From JAMOAW01 sp039908535 (lineage in GTDB: Bacteria; Pseudomonadota; Magnetococcia; Magnetococcales; JADFZT01), in assembly GCA_039908535.1 (NCBI GenBank), contig JAMOAW010000103.1, positions 1 through 6,203 on the forward strand: a stretch of 6,203 bases of DNA, given 5' to 3'. Within the stretch, counting starts at the first letter, position 1. Every line of letters starts with the position of its first letter. This document shows positions 1 to 5,556 of this stretch, piece after piece. A program made the translations under genes and the position numbers. The notes below the pieces were generated by a model, which saw only the letters and a list, made by a program, of their open reading frames with translations, was not told the origin of the DNA and made no database searches.

Positions 1-156
1 GCTGCTTCGATGCTTCTAAAACAGATGCGTCGTAAGTTTGGCCAAACACCGGATTGGGTGACAACCAAGGTGACATCAGCAAATTTAGAACTTATTGAAG
101 TATGGAGTGACAACTTCGTATTCGCCAATTCTGTGGATGATCTCTTCGTTTCATGA
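1..156 (+). CDS. C-terminal fragment of a DUF4351-type protein (Rpn/PD-(D/E)XK nuclease-like family), 5' end outside window
   Basis: An open frame enters from the left edge and ends at TGA 154-156, giving 51 residues. The visible part reads as a helix with LLKQMRRKFG, then PDWVTTKVTSANLELIEVW, then a final NSVDDLFVS. This pattern (Leu/Arg-rich helix with RRFG-like motif, a Leu-Glu-x-Trp segment, and a short acidic end with a terminal LF) is what I know from the DUF4351 domain. That domain commonly ends Rpn-family, PD-(D/E)XK-related proteins once called putative transposases. The nuclease core would lie upstream and cannot be seen, so activity cannot be judged. The gene converges on the minus-strand protease gene, with a 107-bp gap that has no clear terminator. 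The family call is from memory of the motif and is moderately sure. Confidence 0.65.
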   Translation, partial: AASMLLKQMRRKFGQTPDWVTTKVTSANLELIEVWSDNFVFANSVDDLFVS

Positions 157-263
157 ATAGCCATTGATATTGAAAGAGTAGAGAGGTTTCCGATGGATGG
201 GGATATTTATTTTTTGAAATTGCCTACCCAACCACGGTTAAATGTGGCACTCCCAGATAAATT

Positions 264-746
264 TCAACCCATATTTTTGATCCAACCCAGACAGAGCATA
301 TTATAAAAAATATGCAAAATCATCCCCGGTCCGATATGGTCAAAGCGATCGCGAAAAAAGCCAAAAATTAAAGAGGGGATCAGCACCAGCAAACCAACCA
401 AGGGGGTTCGGGTAGCCATGTGGGCGAAGGAAAAAAGCAAAGTAGTCATAAAATTAGCCAGGGTGAGGCCCAAAAATTGGCGTTGTCCCAATGCCGAATG
501 GCGCATCGCCCCCTGGATCAAACCACGAAAAACCATCTCTTCCAAGATGGGATAAACGACCACCGGCACGAATAACCACCCTCCCCTTCCCCCTCCATAT
601 GAGAGGGAGAAGGGGAGAAGACCTGAACCTCTCATATATTCTAAAAACAGGCAAAACGGCACACCCCCGCCAAACATCAACCAAAATGCCAGATCCCGCC
701 ACCAAACGGTGGCGGGTCGCCAGAGAGTGTCCCAAAGGGGAGACAT
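264..746 (-). CDS. CPBP-family glutamic intramembrane protease, likely the sorting protease of a JDVT/MYXO-CTERM-like system
   Basis: This 160-residue, very hydrophobic protein carries all three CPBP (Abi/CAAX-protease-like) motifs. Motif 1 is EEMVFRG, with E69, E70 and R74. Motif 2 is FSFAH, with H109. Motif 3 is HIFYN, with H145 and N149. About five membrane segments are visible, near residues 18-36, 57-76, 91-110, 116-131 and 141-156. Known family members cleave membrane substrates within the bilayer; short single-domain versions serve as dedicated 'Mrt' sorting proteases for C-terminal signals such as MYXO-CTERM and JDVT-CTERM. The neighbour just upstream ends in such a signal, so it is the obvious substrate. 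The start lies 12 nt after that gene's TAG stop, in the same frame and without a strong ribosome site, which suggests translational coupling. Residues 11-17 and 44-56 are encoded by strong DNA palindromes. The MrtJ-type assignment is inference; the CPBP family call is firm. Confidence 0.88.
   Translation of the reverse strand: MSPLWDTLWRPATVWWRDLAFWLMFGGGVPFCLFLEYMRGSGLLPFSLSYGGGRGGWLFVPVVVYPILEEMVFRGLIQGAMRHSALGQRQFLGLTLANFMTTLLFSFAHMATRTPLVGLLVLIPSLIFGFFRDRFDHIGPGMILHIFYNMLCLGWIKNMG
581..617 (-). repeat. GA-rich inverted repeat inside the protease gene (REP-like palindrome)
   Basis: CTCCCCTTCCCCCTC at 581-595 faces GAGGGAGAAGGGGAG at 603-617 across a 7-nt loop. The 15-bp arms differ at one pair, 590 against 608, and that pair becomes a G-U wobble in the protease mRNA, so the transcript can form a fully paired stem. 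The repeat encodes residues 44-56, a Gly/Ser-rich loop between membrane segments 1 and 2. It looks like an intergenic-type palindrome now read as protein, but only one copy lies in this window, so its repeat status is unproven. Confidence 0.6.
695..716 (-). repeat. Perfect GC-rich hairpin near the 5' end of the protease message
   Basis: CCCGCCACC at 695-703 and GGTGGCGGG at 708-716 form a perfect 9-bp stem with a 4-nt loop. It begins about 30 nt after the protease start codon and encodes residues 11-17. A stem this stable so close to the start could slow early elongation or hinder initiation that is not coupled to the upstream gene. The hairpin is seen directly; its effect is inferred. Confidence 0.55.
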
Positions 747-758
747 AGAGAGATAACC

Positions 759-2189
759 CTATGATTTAATCGCCCCCCCCCTTGCACGCCGACCTCTCCA
801 CAAGTGCCAAATGCTAAGAACCAACAAAATCGGCAACATCGGATCCACATCACTATTGGGGTTCAGCGTACATCCAACCACGGTATCGGTTTTTGGTTCA
901 GAGGTATCATTGACCTTTACTTGAACTGTGTCAGCTATACTGGACATGTGTTGATCATCTGTAACCACAAGTTCAAATATAAGCGTATCCCCATTGCTAT
1001 CGACGTCTGGAGCGGTAAAATACGGATTTTCTACCGTGGGATCACTCAGAGTGACGGTATGTATACCACCGATTTGCGTCCATTGATACGTAAGCGCATT
1101 TCCATCCGCATCCGTGGAACCGATACCATTTAAGCTTACAGACATGCCTTCGTCAACGATACTCTTATCTGTTTCGGCAACGGCAACTGGAGCCTGATTG
1201 TTGTCCTGAACAGTGACAGCAACGATATCTCGAAACGTTTCTCCACTACTATTTGCGACGGTTAAGATAAACGTAAAAATAGTGTCGTCTCCGTTGATAT
1301 CGGGTGCAATAAAACTCGCTGTACTTGAATTGTCTCCATACAGTGTGATGGGGGTATCGCTCCCTTTTATCGTTACTCCTTTTGTCCAAAGAAAAGTCAG
1401 TGAACCATCCTCTGGGAGGAAGTTATCCGCCGTCAAGATGACTTTTTTTCCTTCATCCACGAGACTATTATCTGCGACTGCTTCTGCACTGATTGGAACC
1501 GTTATCACTGGATTGATCGAGACAGAGACCCTGGTTGGTAAACTTTGGGCCCCTTGATCGTCTGTAACAGTGAGTTCAAATTCAAGAATATCTCCGCTGC
1601 TTCCGACATCAGGAGCGGTAAATGAGGGAGTTACGGCTGTGATATCACTCAAGGTTACCAGATGGATCCCACTGATTTGCCTCCAAAGATACGTCAACAC
1701 ACTCCCTTCAGAATCAGAGGATTTATTGCCATTCAAAGTAACGACTGTTCCCTCAAAAAATGCTTTTCCGCTTCCAGAGTCTGCAACGGCAACTGGAGCA
1801 ACATTGGCATCCTGAACAGTGACAGTTACGATATCTTGAGATGATAATTCACCAGAATATACGGTTAACGCAAATTTAAGAACGATATTGTCACCATTGA
1901 CGCTTGGTGCTATAAAACTCGCTTGACTTGAATTTACTCCGTATAAAGTAATGATAGGCGTTGTTTCATCCAGCACTTGATTCCATACATAAGTAATATT
2001 TGCCTCTGAGGAAGATTCGGTCCCATCTAGAATCACTTTATCCCCCTCTTTCACAATTGTACTTGATAATCCTTCACCTACGAAAGCGACAGCAGTAGGT
2101 TGTGCTGCCCACGCCGCACGAAAAGGAATAAGAAGAAAAAAATAAAAAAATAGACTCAAAAAAACACCCGACTTCATTGTGATTTTCAT
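759..2189 (-). CDS. Exported four-domain PKD/cadherin-like surface protein with C-terminal Cys-containing sorting signal (JDVT/MYXO-CTERM-like)
   Basis: This is a 476-residue secreted protein. Residues 1-28 are a Sec signal peptide with a long Leu/Phe core and an AWA cleavage site before A29. Residues 31-429 hold four Ig-like beta domains of the PKD/cadherin-like type, with repeated APVAVA, DEG, LTYxWxQ, FTAPDV and ELxVTDD motifs. They are arranged A-B-A'-B', so one two-domain unit was duplicated. After a short linker comes GCTLNP (C440), then DPMLPILLVLSIWHLW as a membrane helix and the basic tail RGRRAR. Cys plus helix plus Arg cluster is the pattern of MYXO-CTERM and related sorting signals, and GCTLNP with DP before the helix best fits what I recall of JDVT-CTERM. 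Such proteins are processed near the Cys by a glutamic intramembrane protease, encoded here immediately downstream. AAGGAA precedes the ATG by 8 nt, supporting this start over M5. A G9 tract lies just before the stop. The binding partner is unknown. Confidence 0.87.
   Translation of the reverse strand: MKITMKSGVFLSLFFYFFLLIPFRAAWAAQPTAVAFVGEGLSSTIVKEGDKVILDGTESSSEANITYVWNQVLDETTPIITLYGVNSSQASFIAPSVNGDNIVLKFALTVYSGELSSQDIVTVTVQDANVAPVAVADSGSGKAFFEGTVVTLNGNKSSDSEGSVLTYLWRQISGIHLVTLSDITAVTPSFTAPDVGSSGDILEFELTVTDDQGAQSLPTRVSVSINPVITVPISAEAVADNSLVDEGKKVILTADNFLPEDGSLTFLWTKGVTIKGSDTPITLYGDNSSTASFIAPDINGDDTIFTFILTVANSSGETFRDIVAVTVQDNNQAPVAVAETDKSIVDEGMSVSLNGIGSTDADGNALTYQWTQIGGIHTVTLSDPTVENPYFTAPDVDSNGDTLIFELVVTDDQHMSSIADTVQVKVNDTSEPKTDTVVGCTLNPNSDVDPMLPILLVLSIWHLWRGRRARGGAIKS
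906..1493 (-). repeat. Second copy of the duplicated two-domain (A'-B') unit
   Basis: This encodes residues 233-428. It repeats the first unit's landmarks as ITLYGDNSSTASFIAP, DIVAVTVQD, APVAVA, GIHTVTLSD and FTAPDV. The copies have diverged clearly in the loops, while the strands and the ITLYG and GIHxVTLSD segments are kept, so the duplication is not recent. Confidence 0.8.
1512..2099 (-). repeat. First copy of the duplicated two-domain (A-B) unit
   Basis: This encodes residues 31-226. Landmarks are ITLYGVNSSQASFIAP and DIVTVTVQD in domain A, then APVAVA, GIHLVTLSD and FTAPDV in domain B. The same landmarks recur about 202 residues later. At DNA level TCCTGAACAGTGACAG is identical at 1810-1825 and 1204-1219, a period of 606 bp. 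Confidence 0.8.
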
Positions 2190-2197
2190 TTAATAAA

Positions 2198-2203
2198 TTC
2201 CTT
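2198..2203 (-). promoter_or_regulatory. Ribosome binding site of the PKD-domain gene
   Basis: AAGGAA on the minus strand lies 8 nt before the ATG at 2189. The next in-frame Met (M5) has no such site, so this sequence decides the start. Confidence 0.6.
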
Positions 2204-2285
2204 TTTTATTTAGAATAGACAAGTAAATTATTGCCAAATCCTGACGTAAAAATATTTCACAAACGATTTTTGCACTCTTATTTTT

Positions 2286-2642
2286 CTATGGAGCAGACGA
2301 ATAAATTGTCGTTTCTGCCTGCTGTGGATGGGAAAAAACCGGCAGCAGTGTTGCAATGCTATTGTCTGACTGGCAGACCGGTTGGGCTTGATAGGAGACC
2401 GGTTGACACGAACTGGGGGACGCATGAGAGGTCCAGCGGGTGATGAAATCTGGTGGAGCATACCCCTGGCTTTGATATTCATAACCCGTAAAAGCGGCGA
2501 TTGCAGCAACGGTGGCTACCGCCGGAATTGTAAAAAGTACCTCGGCGCGAGTCGGCGTGGTGAGCAGCACACAGGTAGAAAAAACGACCGCCAGGGTCAG
2601 GGGTCGTTTCCAAATTGTAAATTGATTTTTCAAAGGTTTCAT
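2286..2642 (-). CDS. Small Sec-exported protein of unknown function
   Basis: I do not recognise this 118-residue protein. It opens with basic residues (MKPLKNQ, WKR), then a hydrophobic core at about 14-29 and TRA at 31-33, a plausible signal peptidase site. A second hydrophobic stretch, FTIPAVATVAAIAAF at 37-51, may keep it in the membrane or form part of an amyloid- or fibre-like segment. The rest is polar and rich in Gln, Ser and Pro, with C79 and C90 bracketing a QPVSYQAQPV direct repeat (a 10-bp DNA repeat, AGACCGGTTG, 21 bp apart). No lipobox is evident. The start is uncertain: AAGGAG abuts the ATG with no spacer, but sits 9 nt before an in-frame TTG at codon 4 (2633), which would give 115 residues. 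It lies between the AAA/coiled-coil gene and the PKD-domain gene on the same strand, so an envelope role is likely but not shown. Confidence 0.6.
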   Translation of the reverse strand: MKPLKNQFTIWKRPLTLAVVFSTCVLLTTPTRAEVLFTIPAVATVAAIAAFTGYEYQSQGYAPPDFITRWTSHASPSSCQPVSYQAQPVCQSDNSIATLLPVFSHPQQAETTIYSSAP

Positions 2643-2648
2643 CTCCTT
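2643..2648 (-). promoter_or_regulatory. Ribosome binding site that bears on the start of the small exported protein
   Basis: AAGGAG on the minus strand directly touches the ATG at 2642. The spacing is 9 nt to the TTG at 2633, which is near the usual optimum. The site is a good match; which codon it serves is open. Confidence 0.5.
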
Positions 2649-2740
2649 GAATGTATCAGAAAATAATAATCAAGACCTTATGGGAAGAAAAACCGTCCTC
2701 CAATCCCCTCCCCCTTCTTTTGGGTCTGATGGATTCATCC

Positions 2741-2797
2741 CCCAGGGTTTTGTCTGGGACTTTTTGCCCAGAGGAGATCATCTCCAAAGACAAAAAG
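2741..2797. other. Structured intergenic patch with nested inverted repeats downstream of the AAA gene
   Basis: CTTTTTG at 2760-2766 pairs with CAAAAAG at 2791-2797 around an inner GGAGA-TCA-TCTCC hairpin (2773-2785). Beside it lies CCCAG (2741-2745) with CTGGG (2754-2758), followed on the plus strand by ACTTTTT. The last could act as a weak terminator for plus-strand antisense transcription. On the minus strand, where the AAA gene is read, no stem is followed by a clear T-run, so this is not a convincing terminator for it. Confidence 0.35.
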
Positions 2798-2830
2798 CCA
2801 ATATTGTTTTTTGCACACGGAAACACGTCA

Positions 2831-5242
2831 CTATAAAGCAGATACCCCCACCATCACGCCCATATCTTCATCGGTATCAGGACGGGTCGCCGCAACGGCG
2901 TTGGTTTTGACCGTATCTACACTTTTGGTCGGTAACGAGGCGGTCTCAACAGGTATTTTTTTATGGTTAACATAAGAACTCGCATCATCCGATTTAAGAG
3001 CATCTGTCACATGAAAAGTATCCTCTTTAATTTGCGCTTCAAGGGTTTGCAAAGCCTTTTTGGCGCGGTTAACTCTGGATTGCGCGAGATTTGTCTGGGT
3101 CTGCATTTGATTATTAAACGCTTCCACCTCTTGTTGAGCCTTTTCAGCACGCTGTTTAAGCTCTTTAAACTTGTGTTGAACCTGATCGTTCTCAGCTTGA
3201 ATCGTGAGAGCCATCTGTTTGACCACCTCTTGAGCGGTCTGCAATTTTTCTTCCAAGGGAGTCACTTGCTCTTTGGCTTGGTCCATCTCAGCCAGACCAC
3301 TATGATTGTCCTGCCAAGTGGCATTCTGGCTGCTTTGCGCCTCTTTAAGCTCTTGGGCCGCCTGTTTGACCTTATTTTTGGCCTCTTCGAGCTTTTTTAC
3401 ATTTTGCTCAAACTGTTTTTTGAAGGCTTCTTCGCTCTGTTGAGCCTCTTTTTGCGCGTCTTTAGCAAAAGCCACCAAAGCATTTTTTTTCAGTTCCAGC
3501 GGCTTAACGCGCTTATTAGCCTCCTCTTGAGCGAGATCCAACTCGGCTTTAGCGACCACCAATTGGGTACGATTCCAACGCAGTTCCAACTCATGGAGGA
3601 GTTGTTCTTTCTTTTGAGACTCTTGCTGGGCCTGCTTGCTTTGCAAAAACGCCAAGTTCATTTCAGCACGCAAAAAAGCCTCCTGTTCGGTAGCGTCGGG
3701 GCTGGCGTTCGCGCCATTTTGCTCTATATTTTTAAATTTTAATTTTAGCTGCAAAATTTTGGACATGGCCGCATCGACTTTAGCACGAGCCGATTCTGCC
3801 TCTGAACGGGCCGTATCCAGTTGCATTTTTAAAGGATCCACTTTTTGGGATGGTTTAACAAATGGAACCGAAGTTTTCGATGTTGACTTTTGCTCCTCCA
3901 CCAAAACAGGCCTCTTCTTCTGCCGCTCTAAAAGACGACTTAATTCAGCCTCTTTGGCCTGCACAGAGGTACTGGAAAGAAATTCCGGTTGCTTTTGTTT
4001 ATTGCTCGACGAGGGTTGGCTTGGCACTGGATCGGTTGTGGCCAATCGATCGGTAATGGATAAACTGCGCAATTCATCAGAAGAGGCAGAATTTTCCACC
4101 TGCTGTTCAAAAGCTGGATTGGATAAAGGCAAATTTGCAGAAAGAGCAGCTTCTGTCCCCACGGGCTGGATGGTTTGCCAAATGCCCGCACCAATAAACG
4201 CCGCCAAGATAAAAGTGCCCCACGAGGGCCCCATTTGACGGGCACTATCCCCCCAATAGGTCATAAATCCGGCGATCTCTTTCTTTATCTTCGGTTTAAT
4301 AAACTCCCTAGAAACAACCTGATCAACCCCCAGGCAGAGAATATTTTCCACTTTTTGCGGATTGCCACCAGAGAGATCGCCCAAAAGATGGATCACCCTA
4401 TCGGAAACATCCAAAGGGGCATCATCACCTGTTTTATTCAATAAATATCGAATAAATTGACCAATTTCATCCACAGACCAAGTCAATGTATAAAAAGTTC
4501 GTCCAGCTGCATATCCAGAGAGTGATAAAAAAGCAGGAGAGAGGGTGAAGGATCCCAGAGAGGGTCTCCCTGCAAAAAGCAACCCGGAAGATAATTCTGA
4601 GTTGCCATCGGAATGAGTCAATTTTATAATAATATCAATCTCTTCCTGGCTTAAATATTGCGCTTCATCAATGAGAATAATATGCCGATTCTCTGTTTTC
4701 GCCCGTGCTTGAAAAAAGAGTTCCAAAGCCTCTACACGTGATCCAGAGGTGGCATCGGTTTTGAAAAGGCCAAAACATTTCATAAATAATTCCAGAATAT
4801 TAGGTGTTTTTTGCTCTGGAATACGCAAAATTGTGCTAGGGATCTCCTCATGGTGCAAAAGACGCATCAAATGGTTCAGAATACGGGTTTTACCCGTACC
4901 AGCCTCACCGATCAATAACGTTGGTGCCTTATTGGTCAAGAGAGCTGCACGGATATTGGCGACCAGTTCATCACTCCGAGACGTTGAAAAGAATCCATCG
5001 TGATCATTGTTCCAAGAGGGGAGTGTGGTGGATTCTTTTGCAAAATTTGGCAACCTGTCAAAGGTCGCTTCTGCTTGAATAGAGGAGAACACAGGCATAA
5101 CATTTCCGATGGTTTCGCCAGAGATAGAAAGCATTGGAGTTACAAGCCTCCTTTGGTTTGCAACGTTAAGTTGTGGCCATTTGGAACTGAGGATGACAGT
5201 TCCAAAATCAGTACAACGTTCATTAAGCAAAATAGATGCCAC
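2831..5242 (-). CDS. Membrane-anchored ExeA/GspA-like AAA ATPase with a long coiled-coil C-terminal region
   Basis: The protein has 803 residues from a GTG start. Residues about 85-315 form an AAA ATPase with Walker A GEAGTGKT (112-119), Walker B HIILIDEAQ (D192, E193), a FAGRPSLG segment (223-230) in place of the usual AGQPEL of ExeA/MshM proteins, and a GGNPQKVENI sensor-2-like segment (292-301) with Gln where Arg is common. One membrane helix (343-358) follows. Beyond it are a low-complexity linker and a coiled coil rich in Ala, Glu, Lys and Gln at about 425-745. ExeA/GspA proteins use cytoplasmic ATPase activity to place secretion machinery in the envelope and usually end in a peptidoglycan-binding domain. 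None is seen here; the coiled coil, probably periplasmic, replaces it. GGGGAG lies 11 nt before the GTG. A stronger AAAGGAGG lies 12 nt before an in-frame ATG at 5134, giving 767 residues. It heads a co-directional group with the surface-protein and protease genes. The ATPase call is firm; the role is inferred. Confidence 0.82.
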   Translation of the reverse strand: MASILLNERCTDFGTVILSSKWPQLNVANQRRLVTPMLSISGETIGNVMPVFSSIQAEATFDRLPNFAKESTTLPSWNNDHDGFFSTSRSDELVANIRAALLTNKAPTLLIGEAGTGKTRILNHLMRLLHHEEIPSTILRIPEQKTPNILELFMKCFGLFKTDATSGSRVEALELFFQARAKTENRHIILIDEAQYLSQEEIDIIIKLTHSDGNSELSSGLLFAGRPSLGSFTLSPAFLSLSGYAAGRTFYTLTWSVDEIGQFIRYLLNKTGDDAPLDVSDRVIHLLGDLSGGNPQKVENILCLGVDQVVSREFIKPKIKKEIAGFMTYWGDSARQMGPSWGTFILAAFIGAGIWQTIQPVGTEAALSANLPLSNPAFEQQVENSASSDELRSLSITDRLATTDPVPSQPSSSNKQKQPEFLSSTSVQAKEAELSRLLERQKKRPVLVEEQKSTSKTSVPFVKPSQKVDPLKMQLDTARSEAESARAKVDAAMSKILQLKLKFKNIEQNGANASPDATEQEAFLRAEMNLAFLQSKQAQQESQKKEQLLHELELRWNRTQLVVAKAELDLAQEEANKRVKPLELKKNALVAFAKDAQKEAQQSEEAFKKQFEQNVKKLEEAKNKVKQAAQELKEAQSSQNATWQDNHSGLAEMDQAKEQVTPLEEKLQTAQEVVKQMALTIQAENDQVQHKFKELKQRAEKAQQEVEAFNNQMQTQTNLAQSRVNRAKKALQTLEAQIKEDTFHVTDALKSDDASSYVNHKKIPVETASLPTKSVDTVKTNAVAATRPDTDEDMGVMVGVSAL
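5147..5154 (-). promoter_or_regulatory. Strong Shine-Dalgarno sequence inside the annotated start of the AAA gene
   Basis: AAAGGAGG on the minus strand is a near-full match to the 16S rRNA tail. It lies 12 nt before the in-frame ATG at 5134 (residue 37). The first 36 residues carry no recognisable domain, so the shorter form is a real alternative, although 12 nt is a long spacer. Confidence 0.4.
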
Positions 5243-5369
5243 ATATTAAATCGCTCCCCAAGAAAACAGAGACCAAGGTAAAAAAATAATGACAAAATTT
5301 TAAAAAAATCAAAATATATCAATTAATTATTGAATTATTAAAAAAATACAACCAAAAAAAACAACCTCA

Positions 5370-5394
5370 TTAATTATGGTCACACAACAAAAAA
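5370..5394 (+). repeat. Copy 1 of a 25-bp direct repeat, candidate operator
   Basis: It shares TTAATWATGGTCAYAYAAY plus six A residues with a second copy 95 bp downstream, 21 of 25 positions identical. GGTCA is one of the few GC-containing words in the region, which makes the match less likely to reflect composition alone. Confidence 0.5.
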
Positions 5395-5464
5395 ATTAAA
5401 CAGACTTGTTTTTTATGTAGATTTATATTTTTTTTTGATCTAATAAATAAAAATTTTTATATAT

Positions 5465-5489
5465 TTAATAATGGTCATATAATAAAAAA
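5465..5489 (+). repeat. Copy 2 of the 25-bp direct repeat, candidate operator
   Basis: This copy differs from the first at four places, a T-to-A change and three C-to-T changes. It ends 67 bp before the start codon of the MucR-like gene, a position suited to autoregulation. Confidence 0.5.
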
Positions 5490-5547
5490 TAAAACAAAAT
5501 TACAACAAATTGAATTTATTGATTTTTATCTATTACCAACTCTCTTT

Positions 5548-5552
5548 GGAGG
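5548..5552 (+). promoter_or_regulatory. Ribosome binding site of the MucR-like gene
   Basis: GGAGG lies 4 nt before the ATG at 5557, within TTTGGAGGTATT. It supports this start and strong translation despite the short spacer. Confidence 0.65.
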
Positions 5553-5556
5553 TATT

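Larger units (their letters stand above)
5243..5556. promoter_or_regulatory. Extremely AT-rich divergent intergenic region
   Basis: These 314 bp separate the minus-strand AAA gene from the plus-strand MucR-like gene and hold no credible gene. From about 5280 to 5540 G and C are rare, and there are many A-tracts, T-tracts and TpA steps. Both promoters must lie here, but the composition gives too many poor -10 matches to place either. MucR/Ros proteins are known to bind AT-rich target DNA, so this is a natural place for autoregulation and silencing of the cluster. Two copies of a 25-bp repeat lie within it. Confidence 0.6.

Noticed and set aside
804..1557. Plus-strand open frames of 109 and 114 codons
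   Set aside because: They lie opposite the repeated PKD domains and reflect their codon pattern; no domain or start signal supports them.
2209..2237. Possible minus-strand promoter, TTGGCA and TCTAAA with a 17-bp spacer, before the PKD gene
   Set aside because: The -10 match is poor and transcription would begin at the ribosome site itself, leaving almost no leader.
2651..2910. Short plus-strand frames in the gap between the AAA gene and the small exported protein
   Set aside because: They have no ribosome site or recognisable features, run into the 3' end of the AAA gene, and are expected by chance.
2963..3742. A 259-codon plus-strand open frame rich in Leu and Phe
   Set aside because: It is the antisense image of the Glu/Lys/Gln-rich coiled coil, whose codons read as Leu/Phe on the other strand. 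It has no domain and no sound ribosome site.
3636..4238. A 200-codon plus-strand open frame opposite the AAA gene
   Set aside because: It overlaps the well-supported ATPase gene fully and shows low-complexity Ser/Ala-rich sequence with no recognisable motif.
5140..5322. A 60-codon minus-strand frame starting at an ATG overlapping the AAA gene's GTG
   Set aside because: It is hydrophobic low-complexity sequence from AT-rich DNA, with no ribosome site suited to its start, and it overlaps the ATPase gene out of frame.
5243..5556. CRISPR-like or iteron-type origin reading of the AT-rich region
   Set aside because: Only two imperfect copies of one motif are present, with unequal surroundings, and no replication or Cas gene is nearby.
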